Assembly (NCBI GenBank): GCA_036785705.1 | Contig: JAWUZG010000056.1 | Location: forward strand, 1,861,001 to 1,925,000 | Direction: 5' to 3' | Length of the DNA stretch: 64,000 nt | DNA from: Acanthornis magna | Lineage: Eukaryota; Chordata; Aves; Passeriformes; Acanthizidae | In this document: piece after piece, positions 1 through 9,420 of the stretch | How the letters are laid out: the number at the start of each line of letters is the position of its first letter | Position numbering within the stretch: position 1 is the stretch's first letter | Translations under genes and position numbers: made by a program | Notes under the pieces: generated by a model | Database searches by the model: none | What the model was told of the DNA's origin: nothing | The model's input: only the letters and a program-made list of their open reading frames with translations

Positions 1-891
1 GCAAAGCATAGATCATATTGTCACTCTTACTGGTGTGTTAAATGGAAAACTGCCCCCTAAGTACTTTGTGACGCTGGGTGACTCAAAGAGATGTACTGGG
101 AGGAAATTGGTTGGGTCTGACCAAATCTTTGGATTTCTGCAAATGACTTCTTTTATTACCATAACTTTCAAAAAGAGTGACAAAGCTCCGATGTTCATTG
201 CACATTACAGTATCCCATGGTGGACTGGAATTTGCATTTTTCCATTCTTCTCTGTTTGCATGGGCATATACTGTGTGTTGGCTTTAGTGCTTTCTGGAAT
301 TGAGAGTTGACTGCAGTAAATGTGGAAATATAATTTCTCTCAAGAGAGAACTGCTGTACCACGTGTTCTGGTTTGCTTACATTGGTGTGTCTGTATATAT
401 TTTTTCATCATAAACATTGCTTGCTTGTGTGGATAAGTCTCTTGTTGAAAATACATTTAGCTAGTCTCAGCATGACTAATGAGGTTTTTTGAAATTCAGT
501 TCTTGCTTTGCATTGCACAAAACATTCATTTGAGTGGTTTTAAGGTTGTTGGTTTTCCTCTTACAAATATTGATATCTTTGACACTGTTAACTGCTAAAA
601 ATTAGAGTGCTAAAAATAAGCACTCTAATTTATCTGCTAAAAATGAGTTGCAGCCATGTTATTTGCACTTATCACATTGGAATGAATGCACATCACTTGT
701 CACATTTAGTTCTGGGCTTGTGTATTTGGTGTTTCTTTCTTTTAATCAAATGCATGAAGGAAAATCTGTGTGAGCAAAGCATCTCCCAGCATTGTGGAAG
801 CCCAGGCTGCATCCTTTGTGTAGAGCTTTTGAGTTGCTGCAGTCCTATAAATGTTCAGTAATATTGGTTCCTCTGTCTGACGACTCACCAG
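1..891 (+). other. DAPK2: DAPK2 intron upstream of the beta-type terminal exon
   Basis: No coding exon is recognised here. Because a DAPK2 alternative exon starts at 892 and kinase exons must lie further upstream, this is inferred to be intron. It contains a perfect 13-bp stem hairpin at 599-631. The last 30 bases are moderately pyrimidine-rich and end in CAG at 889-891, the acceptor of the next exon. Confidence 0.7.
599..631. repeat. Perfect inverted repeat (13-bp stem, 7-nt loop)
   Basis: Arms 599-611 and 619-631 are exact reverse complements around the loop 612-618. The nonamer GCTAAAAAT also occurs three times nearby (593-601, 609-617, 635-643), so the hairpin sits inside a small direct-repeat cluster. 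It lies about 260 nt before the DAPK2 beta exon. Function is unknown; it may be a remnant of a small DNA transposon or chance. Confidence 0.7.
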
Positions 892-1527
892 CTGAAAGAT
901 GAAACCAAAGCCCAGGAACACAAGAAGGTTGAGAACACGCAGCTGAAGACAAAACGCCTGAGGGAGTACACCATAAAGTGCCACTCGAGCATGCCCCCCA
1001 ATAACACCTACATCAACTTCGAGCGCTTTGCCCACGTCATAGAGGACATTTCCCGTATGGAGCGGGGTTTCAGCACCTTGGCTGCATCCCACGATTCCTT
1101 GCAGGAGGACATGGATGCTCTGCTCTCCATTTATAACGAGAAAGAAGCTTGGTATAAAGAAGAGAGTGAAAGCGTGAGGCACAAGCTGTCCCAGCTGAAG
1201 TATGAGCACCGTAAAATGGAATCCCTGAAAAGACATTTGCACGAGGATATCAAGGCTGTGGGCGCCAGTCTCACAGGCATGTCCGAGAAGTACGCTGAGC
1301 TGCAGGGCCAGTATGAATCCCTCAGACAGGAGCTTTCGGAGGAGCTCAAGTGGATACAGGATTTAATGAGCAGTTTTCAACTGGAAAATGAAGCATGTGT
1401 GAATGGAAACTTTGACTCTGTTTTCAAGAAAGATATTAATGAATCACTAATGGAGCTGTTAAATAGATCTCGCTGTGAAGAATTCCTTGCGGGGTTGAAT
1501 CTTGATGTGACAGAATCCCATCAGTAA
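892..1527 (+). CDS. DAPK2: DAPK2 alternative terminal coding exon, ZIPK-like coiled-coil tail (beta-type isoform)
   Basis: The exon opens directly after CAG (889-891) in phase 0 and runs 211 codons to TAA at 1525-1527. The protein matches the C-terminal part of DAPK3/ZIPK. A basic stretch (KTKRLREYTIK, residues about 19-29) is followed by PPNN (35-38), FERF (43-46) and EKEAWY (83-88). A long charged coiled coil follows, ending in a zipper-like segment (about 137-163, with YESL and QDL). About 45 further residues extend beyond the usual ZIPK end. In ZIPK this region carries nuclear-localisation and leucine-zipper functions. The three exons at 4831-5342 encode the usual DAPK2 tail and also start in phase 0, so the two endings are interchangeable after the kinase domain. 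I recall published work on a ZIPK-like DRP-1 beta isoform made this way. Inference: this isoform lacks the calmodulin-binding segment. A DAPK3 retrocopy is unlikely, because there is no kinase sequence upstream and the exon has an acceptor. Confidence 0.85.
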   Translation: MKDETKAQEHKKVENTQLKTKRLREYTIKCHSSMPPNNTYINFERFAHVIEDISRMERGFSTLAASHDSLQEDMDALLSIYNEKEAWYKEESESVRHKLSQLKYEHRKMESLKRHLHEDIKAVGASLTGMSEKYAELQGQYESLRQELSEELKWIQDLMSSFQLENEACVNGNFDSVFKKDINESLMELLNRSRCEEFLAGLNLDVTESHQ

Positions 1528-2040
1528 CACTGAGATCAGGCTAGGTGTAGGGTTTGCTGCTTGTTTCATGTACATCAGTTTAAAAAGGTTCCAGTGCATA
1601 GATTCTACACAAAAACAAGTAGCAGTTCTGATGCATTGCACAAGGTGCTGACCAAAGCCATGATCTCCCAGTGGTCTGTAGTGTTGAAGTTTTTTTTTTC
1701 CTGTGTTCAGTGTCTGAACTTGCAGGAACAGGATTATCACAGTGGTATGGATACCTCTAACCCTACAGCCTTTGGTATTGCCTGTATCATACTCTGCATC
1801 ATGTATTAAGTTCCTAAAGATTACTAGGTAATTTATGTGGAATAAAGAATAAGTCAGTCTGTACTTAGTAGAAATTGGGTGCCTGGAAACTAATAAAAAT
1901 CTCCTTATAGCATCTTTGGTTGACTGAAGGAAGCAGTTGTGTATCCCTGCTGCAGGCAGTTCTATAGACCTTATGAGATGAATATTTGCAAAGGTTAAAT
2001 CTGTCCTGTAAAATAAAGCAAATGGTGCTTTATTTTAACA
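1528..2040 (+). other. DAPK2: 3' UTR of the DAPK2 beta-type transcript with candidate poly(A) signals
   Basis: Non-coding sequence after the stop of the ZIPK-like exon. AATAAA hexamers occur at 1841-1846, 1892-1897 and 2012-2017, so a UTR of about 0.35-0.5 kb is plausible. The true cleavage site cannot be fixed from sequence. Confidence 0.55.
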
Positions 2041-4830
2041 TTTAGCTAGTACTGTGGAAATTCTCTGTCAAATAGCTGCCAGTGAAGAAAAGTTAGGATT
2101 AGTTTTTAGACCACTTGTGCAGGGTGAACTCTTTTACCATCAAAGGTAAGCTGAACTTTAAACTGAAGGATTAATCAACAGCTGAGTTTCCTGTCCTATA
2201 CCAAAGAAATCCTATCCAAAAGATATCATTTGGAACTTGCAATGATCAAACAACTGTGTAATTTTACAGTGCAAATGTCAATTTGTGGCTGGTAAGTGAT
2301 AACATAGTCTTCTGCTTTGTTTTCTACAGTGAAGAAGATTCCAAAGCTATAACTAACTTAAGCTATGGTGTGGCATTTGAGACTAGTGTTCTTGCTATAA
2401 AGATTTTTTTTCTTATGTTTTGAAAAGTAAAAGAGAAGTTGACCCAACCTTGAATCATGCCCTGCTGTCTTATATTTCAAAGAAGTCATTTGGTTATACT
2501 ATATTAATGTGCACAGATGTACCAATCTCATTTTTGAACACAGTAAGTTGTTATTTATGCAGGGTGCAGTTGTTTCCCGATGGTTAGTTAGGGACTGAAA
2601 AAGATGTCAAGTTTCTGTGGGTATTTGCTGCTGGCTGTTGTGCAGCTACAAGAATCAGTGAGATAATAGCTCAAGTCTAGCTAAAGATATTAGAGTATAT
2701 CTTTCACTGCCCCTCCTCCCCCCTCCTTTTGCAGAGAAGTTAATGACCTAAATAAATTGAATTGCTGTTGTTCCTAATATGATTAAGAAGAACGTTTCCT
2801 ACTTGGAGATAAAAAGATAAAAGCATACTCTCATCCCATTTGTGCAGGGTACAGTGGACCTATTACTGCTATGTTCTCACAAAGATGTGCAGGGGCTGAT
2901 GCAAATTCGGAGTTGTGAAAACAGTTGTTCACTTGGGGTATCGCTGCTCCCATCATTGTACTTGAAGGAGGGTGGAAACTGGATGTGCTCCCTGTGGTGT
3001 CGTTCTTGGCACAAGATGTAAAATTTGCAAAAGCTTCAAAGTAGCATAGAGATCCAGGATGTGACCCTGGCAAGCTGGCATTGATGGCTGGGGAGAATTG
3101 GGCTCTACTGTGACAAATAGTATTGAGAATTTTGCATGTGTCCGTTTTTTAGTGTCTCAGAACGCTTCGGTCATCACTTCTGCAGGTTCCTTTGAGCTGG
3201 AAGACCCATTAGAAACTGTCCAGGAGAACTGGAACACAGGATTTTCTTGTGGGAGGGAAAGCTTTCATTCTTATAATATAACTTAAAGTCTAATGAGAGT
3301 TAGTATTTGCAGAAAACACTCTCAAGAAAGAGTCTGCCTCCCCTCAGCCATGATCTCCTATTCTTTGTTCATATAGATCTTCTTTATGAACAAATGCACT
3401 GGCACGATGAGAAGGAGCCTTAAATGAGGCCACCTTATTCCTGACATGTTTGGGTGAGGGTAAAGTTGTTGTGACTTGGTCCTTGAGGCTAATCACACTC
3501 TGCTTTTGAGAAGAGATCCTGATGATTGAGAGAATGACAAGGCCCCTGGGTTGCAGGGTACTTAAAATGGAGAGGTAGTTATTAACAGTCTGCAGTAAAG
3601 TGAGTTATTTAGAGTCGGCGATGGTTCTGCTGCTGAAAGGGCACTGGGAAATTTTTCATAATGATTGTACAGCTGACATTTAGCCGGTGACATTTTTTCC
3701 ACTTCAAATTGATTTCTGCTAGCCTGTTGCACCATGCTGGCTGTTTGCAGTGTGAGGAAATTATATTTAATACTTAACTGTCCCAGTTCTGTTGAATGGT
3801 GTGTACTTCTAAATGAGAAGGAGGCCCAGCTGATAGCTTGGCTCCTTGAACTGCTGCTGTGATACCTGCAAAAATGCTAAACCTACAGCATTTGATGAGA
3901 AAAGTGAATTTGTTGTCTCAAACATTTTAAATCATTTTGCTGAAAAAGATGTTTAAATCCTCACTGATGTTTTTCCATTCTCCTTTGGTACTCTCGCTGC
4001 TTCAGGTGCACGGCTTGGTTGCATTCCGTGCAGTTCAGTGCAAATATTTCTGTGTTATCCACCTCCTACGTATGCAGATCAGAACGGCTGGAATGGTTGT
4101 CACTCCATAATCATTGAAGGGTTGATTCCTGGCCTTTCTCTTTTCACTTTTGCCAGATCTGGTTTTGGAGCATTTTTTCTCTCAATCTGTCAGATTTAGT
4201 TTTATGGTTTATGCAAATTTTGATGTGCTTTTGGAATTGAAATGTGCTTCATTTTCAGAAGGACTGTGTCAGGATTTGTGGAACATCTGTTCCTTAACAC
4301 CAGGTTGACATCCAGAATGCTAGGGACATGTCTGAATTATGGTCTGTTTTCTTTCTTGTTCCTATTTTTCTGTAGTCAGATATTGCAATTATTTTATTGC
4401 CAAGGTGTTAATGTCTTGTGCGCTCATACTCTGGGCATGATTAAAGGACAAAGTGAAGTTTTCTCAGGTAGCATGTATCTTTGTCACTGAAACTACATGA
4501 CAGCTAATTTTTCCCATTTTATTACTGTGATGTCATCCAGAGAAAAGGGAGATGTGGCAGGTGTGCACTGAGAACTTTACAAAGTTCTTAGCAACTTTAC
4601 AGTGAAAGCATAGCCTTAGTACCCTCTAGTTTTAGGATTTTATTTGAGGTCAAAAGGGTCATGTCTAGGCTCAGAGTGGGCTAGATTTAATTATTTTTCT
4701 TCTGCTTTTACCTGTATGAATCTGCAGCTTCCCCAGCATTCTTTCAGCCAGCTCCAGTGCACATGGCGTGTCTTGCATATTTCATGCACCAAAGGGAGCC
4801 GAACAATAAAACTGCTCTTTTATCTTCCAG
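2041..4830 (+). other. DAPK2: DAPK2 intronic sequence between the two alternative endings
   Basis: No coding exon or known repeat is recognised in these 2.8 kb. The end is a good acceptor: a pyrimidine-rich run and TTCCAG at 4825-4830. A short palindromic element (agaacttt, 2-nt gap, aaagttct) lies near 4570. Short open frames here have no recognisable protein features. Confidence 0.6.
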
Positions 4831-4920
4831 CCCATGGACAAGCAACAGGCTTTGGTTCGGAAATCCTCTGTCGTTAACATGGAAAACTTCAAAAGGCAAT
4901 ACGCTAGAAGGCGATGGAAG
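4831..4920 (+). CDS. DAPK2: DAPK2 alpha exon: start of the Ca2+/calmodulin autoregulatory segment
   Basis: Ninety bases, 30 codons, phase 0 at both ends, between TTCCAG and GTATGA. The peptide begins PMDKQQALVRK and ends QYARRRWK, which is the DAPK-family segment immediately after the kinase domain. The terminal RRRWK is the basic start of the calmodulin-binding helix, which continues in the next exon. In DAPK kinases this pseudo-substrate-like helix blocks the active site until Ca2+/calmodulin binds. This exon is skipped or replaced if the terminal exon at 892-1527 is used. Confidence 0.93.
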
Positions 4921-5096
4921 GTATGACAGCGAGCCTTTATTCCTTCTCACATATGGCTTCCCAAACCTGATGGGATCAGAGGGCAAGATAGAGCTTCAAT
5001 GTCAAATTGTAGTAGGCAGTAGGTGAATTCAATGTGTTTGGATATGTCTGTGCTGGGTATGTGTTGTCAAATTGTCGTTCTTCCCTCTCTCCACAG

Positions 5097-5177
5097 CTTT
5101 CGTACCGCATTGTCTCGCTGTGCAATCACTTATCGCGTTCGCTGGTGAAGAAGGTCCTAATGCAAGATGAGAGTTTG
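5097..5177 (+). CDS. DAPK2: DAPK2 alpha exon: calmodulin-binding core
   Basis: Eighty-one bases, 27 codons, phase 0, between CCACAG and GTAGGT. The peptide starts LSYRIVSLCNHLSRSLVKK, the amphipathic calmodulin-binding helix of DAPK2. The serine codon at 5100-5102 aligns with the autophosphorylated Ser308 of DAPK1/DAPK2, whose phosphorylation lowers calmodulin affinity and activity, so this control point is conserved. The following intron is only 90 nt. Confidence 0.93.
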
Positions 5178-5267
5178 GTAGGTACATTCCTTACACAGGA
5201 AGAGGAGAACCGGTTTTACTGTGCAGTCATTTTTGCTGACTGAGACATTGTGGCCTTTCTGTTTCAG

Positions 5268-5342
5268 AGAAACTGTGAAAGTGACAGTGAGGATCTTTCA
5301 GAACGACAAGCCCCGCTTCAGAGGAGAAGCAGCATATCCTAA
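5268..5342 (+). CDS. DAPK2: DAPK2 alpha last coding exon: short C-terminal tail
   Basis: Begins after TTTCAG in phase 0 and encodes 24 residues (RNCESDSEDL ... RRSSIS) before TAA at 5340-5342. It matches the acidic-then-basic tail of human DAPK2, a region implicated in homodimerisation. The penultimate residue is Ile (ATA, 5334-5336). The human protein has Thr there, which I recall as the C-terminal 14-3-3 docking site (Thr369). The two serines before it are kept. Confidence 0.92.
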   Translation, partial: RNCESDSEDLSERQAPLQRRSSIS

Positions 5343-6500
5343 TGGGATGAGAATTCCATGGGCAGGAGACAGGAAACGTTCATCCTTGCTGAAGCAAGCA
5401 ACCCTGGCAGCAGACTTGGATTTCTTGTCTGAGTCCTTGGTATGATGCTCCTTGCTTCTCAAACTACACCAACAGCTGGATGATGGTCTTAAATGCCTAC
5501 TGAGCATTTTAGAAAATTGGGAATTGAGATTCCCAGGGAAATGCTACAGCACAAGCACCAGTTAGAGTGCTTTTATATGTTGAGTGTTTCAGTGATACTT
5601 CAATCTATTGATGATGTCAACTGCACTCAGGGTGTAGGGTTTCTACTGATATTCTTTTACTGCAGAATAATTCACATTCCGCACAGTGGTTAAGACTGTG
5701 TGCATTACTATTTCAGTCAGGGAAATTGCTATTGAGTCGTAAGGAATTTTTTTTAATGCAATTTTTATATTTGCTATTAGCATAAATATCTGATGGCAGA
5801 TATCTGACAGGTTTTGTTGGCTGTGTGCAGTACTCTGTTATTACTGTCACTGAAGAGAAAATCACAATGCCATTACATATCATAACCTTGATTTTGTGAA
5901 CCTGGCATTAAACAGTTCTGAAATGCAAAAAGAACTGTGCTCTGACCATTGTCTCTGGCTGAGGACTAACACAACTCCCGTTGTCAGTGTGAGTACAACT
6001 GACTGTGGTACTGAGGTAGGCCCGGGCAATTTTTAAAACAAAAAGAGAAGAAAATTCTGTAGTGATTTACATGCACCCAAATACAATATTTTCACAGAAT
6101 GATGACAGGATGCCTCACCAAAAAAAGGGCATTTAAAAACCCAAGGCATGTGAAGAAATAGTCTTTATTAGACTTTGTTATTGTTGTCAATATGATTTAT
6201 TGTCAGCAAATTGGAGACTAGTTAACACCTATTTGTATAGGTGCTGTTTACATGTAACCCAGACTGCAGAGATTTCTATTTTATTCAGGAGGTTGTATCC
6301 AAAATTAAAGAAGTAAGCACTTTGATATTGATGTAATATCTTTGCACAGGGAAGTTGCATCATTTTAACTGTATTAGTTTATAAGCCAGTATTGTTCAAT
6401 TGGTACCAAAAATGTGCATAGACTAGGGTATTTTTTCATTGAATGTATTTGCTGTTAAAAGTTCCTATTTATTTTGCCATTTAATAAATTAAAAATCAGA
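5343..6500 (+). other. DAPK2: Probable 3' UTR of DAPK2 alpha
   Basis: AT-rich non-coding sequence following the stop codon. A weak ATTAAA is at 5907-5912, and the first canonical AATAAA I see is at 6483-6488, about 1.1 kb after the stop. The end point is therefore only a proposal. Confidence 0.5.
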
Positions 6501-7200
6501 AAACAAGTATTAAAAACAACTATAGATGGAGGAGGAAACTGGTTTTCATTGGCTTCACACTTGTCACCTCTAGGCTGTGGTTTTAGGGCAGAAGGTGTGA
6601 ACTGGTGTTGAAAACTAGTATCAGCTTAATTTTGCTGGCTTCCAATTTCTAAGAAAGAAATTAAAATACGCTACTTTTGTTTGTAACTTTGTATCCTTAC
6701 TTAGAGACGAAAATGCAGTTGGTAAGAAATTACTTCTGTGAAAGGAAGGAAATGAATGAGAAGCTTTGGAGGAGAGGCAGAAAGTGGGATTTGATGGAAG
6801 AAACAAAATGAAGGAGAGCATGAAAAGAAAAAAAAAACCAGTGGAAAGGAATGAGTATGAGAGGGATGTGGAGGTGATCCTGGACTGGGAAAGTTGAAAG
6901 AAAGGAAAGAGAATGTGGGTATATGTATTGTGGAAGCTGGAGAGTGAATGTTTCTGCAAATATGGCACTGCATTTTTATACTATTTATTTAATTTCTTTT
7001 TATTTCATATCTTGTGCTGCCATGGCCTTTGCCATGTGCCGTGTCAAGGGATAAGGTGCCAGGCATGGGCTTCTCTTAATATTAAATTAAAAGGTGAATT
7101 TCTGAGCTTTCTGTGTAATTCTTGAGGCAGAATCCTCCAAAAGTGTTGTACTAATGTATGTATTAAGAGGGAGCAGAAACAGGGAAACCTGTTGTTTCAG
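6501..7200. other. DAPK2 downstream flank with a purine-rich tract
   Basis: No gene is recognised. From about 6715 to 6912 the + strand is strongly A/G-biased, with many GAAAG and GGAGA runs and one run of nine A residues. This bias alone produces the stop-poor minus-strand open frames here. Such tracts can form triplex-like structures, but nothing shows a function. Confidence 0.6.
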
Positions 7201-7775
7201 TGTATCCTGATTTCAGCTGGAATACAGTTAATTTTCTCCTTAGCTGCTGGTACAGTGCTGTGTTTTAGATTCAGTATGAGAATAATGTTGTTGATAACAG
7301 GCTGATGTTTTAGTTGTTGCTAAATAGTGTTTACCTTACGTCAGGACTTTTCAGTTTCCCATGCTATGTCAGTGAGGAGGTGCACAAAAAAGCTGGGAGG
7401 GACCATGGCCAGGACAGCTGGCCCAGAATGGTCAAAGGGATATTCCAGACCATGGAATGTTATGCTCAGTACATAAATTGGGGTGAGTTGGCTGGGAGCA
7501 ACAGGTCACTGCTTAGGGGTGGGCTGGGCATTGGTCAGAGGGTGGTGAGCAGTTGTGTTCCGCATCACTTGTCTTTCCTGGGTTTTATTCCTCACTCTTT
7601 TCCTTTTTATTATTATTACTATTACAATATTTTGCATTAGTTCAGTTACAAAACTGTTCTTATTTCGAAGTAACCCTGGAGATTTGCTTTCCAGTTCTCC
7701 TCCCCAGCAAGGCCGGGGGAGGGTGGGCGAGAGGCTGTGTGGGGCGTAGTTGCCTACTGGGGTTAAACCATGACA
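7201..7775 (+). mobile_element. Solo LTR of an avian endogenous retrovirus
   Basis: The segment closely follows a common bird ERV LTR family that I recognise. It opens with TGTATCCTGATTTCAGCTGG, continues through a GCTGGTACAGTGCTGTGTTTT block, and has a TATA-like ACATAAA near 7471. A TTATTATTATTACTATTAC stretch follows, and it ends in CTGGGGTTAAACCATGACA. It starts TG and ends CA as LTRs do. No gag, pol or env sequence or second LTR is visible in the window, so it is a solo LTR left by recombination. The five bases on each side do not match, so I could not confirm a target-site duplication. It lies 2.4 kb after the DAPK2 stop, in the same orientation. Confidence 0.85.
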
Positions 7776-9009
7776 GTGTCTGGAGGGAATCTTTCATAAA
7801 CACAACACAAAAAATACATATTTGAATAAAAAGCTTCCCAGGGATGTGGAAAACCAAATAAATTCCAAGCAAATGATATTTTTTCTGAATTTCTCGATTT
7901 TAAGAACACCTTTAATTTCCAAATTTGAGATTGTGGGATGTGTAAGTAAATTACACTTCTGAAAATTAAGCCCTGGTTAAAATAGGTGTTAGGTTGTTGG
8001 ATCAGGATTGTGCTGTCACGGAGATGGGGTCATTCTCATGTAAAATCCTAGCAACTATTGAGAAAGATGGGACACAGCAGAAAGGCAGACAGAGGAGTGC
8101 AAGGCTGCGTGAAGCTCTGGCTTATTAATTCTACCTTTATAAAAGATGTAAGGCGGTGTTTTAGCAAAGACATTACAGACAGCTCACGATGTTCAGTCTT
8201 CAGTCATCTTTGTGCCCAGGTGAGCTAAGGCCAGGCCTTTCTCTTGGGTACTCACTCACTCCACATGGCTCCCGAGCAATTTCATTGCACCGAAATCACA
8301 ACACGCAGCACTCGTGGCCAGCCAAACTATCCCCTGCCTGTTCCAGATAGGAGCACGCTGTGGGTGTAGAATCTCTTGTTCTCAGGACTAATGTTTGTGA
8401 TTCATTCGGGCGCTTTACAGTGCTTTCCCAACTGTGGTGCTCTCTGTGTTTGTCGCCCTGTTTGTTCCATGAGGTGAAAGCTCAGCCTGCTCAGGGAGGC
8501 ACAGCATCATTGTGCTGCTTCCAGCACTGGCAGGACGACAGCTTCTCCCTGCAGGGGTTGGTTTCATACTTCACCATTGGTGGGTTTTTAACAAAAAACT
8601 AAAAACTACAGGTTCTTTTCATTAAGGGAAAAAAAAAAAAAAAAGCATGGAAGGAAAGGGGCCATTAAAAGAATTTGTGTTACAGAATCTGTTTTGCTGG
8701 GAGAAAAAAAAAATCTAATTTCTGTGTATTGTTCTGTTTTGCAGTAGGGAACCTGGAGAGAAATGAAGTGATAGTCTGGGTAAAAAAACCCAAAAACACA
8801 ACAAAAGAGCCCACAAAACCCCACAAGTATTTTTATTATACTATGGGTATTTTTACTCTTATTTTAGTGGTGATGTTTTTTACTCTACATATATTTTTAA
8901 TTAAGAGAAACACAGATTTTTAATTTTTTTTTGTGCCTGGAAATAGTACAGACTGTCAAAAATAGCAGAGATGTTTGTTATTCTGATTTGCTAATAAAAT
9001 TCTGTAAAG
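7776..9009. other. Intergenic stretch between the LTR and the CpG island
   Basis: No gene is recognised. It contains a run of 16 A residues (8629-8644) and an AATAAA at 8993-8998 immediately before the GC-rich block. Composition changes abruptly from AT-rich to CpG-rich at about 9010. Confidence 0.55.
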
Positions 9010-9420
9010 CAGGCCGAGTGTGTGTCTGTTTGCCCGCGCGGGCCCGAGCTCGGGGAGCGGGGCCTGAGGCGAGGCCCCTGAGGCGAGGCCCCTGAGGCGC
9101 GGCTGCGGAGCCCCCGAGCGCGGGAAGCGGCGGCGCCGCACGGCAGCGCGGGGCAGCGGGACGGGCCGGCGGCACCGGGGCGGCTCTGTGCCCGCCTGCC
9201 CCTCAGGGCCGGCCCGCGGGGGTGAGGGTGGCTCATCGGGCCGCGGCTGGCGGGAGGGCCGCTGTGGGGCTGCGGAGGAGCCGTCGCCGTGGCACCGACT
9301 CGCCTTGTGCCGAGACGAGGCTTGCTGGACTCGATGGGCCTCATGGACCGTGCTGCCCCCTCAGGACCGAGGTCCCCACAGCGCAGCCCGGTGTTCCGCG
9401 CCCTTGGCAGCGAGGTAAGC
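9010..9420. promoter_or_regulatory. Isolated CpG island, probable promoter of an unidentified transcript
   Basis: About 400 bases are very GC-rich with dense CpG, sharply bounded by AT-rich sequence on both sides. On the + strand it ends with GCGAG followed by GTAAGC (donor GT at 9415-9416), a near-ideal 5' splice site. That suggests a first exon transcribed rightwards. No recognisable protein is encoded. It lies 3.7 kb after the DAPK2 stop and 30.6 kb before the HERC1 start codon. It could be an alternative HERC1 promoter, a lncRNA start, or a minus-strand promoter antisense to DAPK2. Confidence 0.6.
9063..9104. repeat. 14-bp tandem repeat in the CpG island, three copies
   Basis: The unit CCTGAGGCGAGGCC occurs exactly at 9063-9076 and 9077-9090, with a diverged third copy at 9091-9104. 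It is a small GC-rich minisatellite. Confidence 0.85.

Noticed and set aside
742..1242. 166-codon minus-strand open frame
   Set aside because: Antisense shadow of the DAPK2 ZIPK-like exon.
892..1527. Possibility that the ZIPK-like exon is a processed DAPK3 retrocopy
   Set aside because: It begins at a splice acceptor in the phase matching DAPK2, lacks any kinase-domain sequence upstream, has no poly(A) tail and keeps an intact frame inside the DAPK2 locus.
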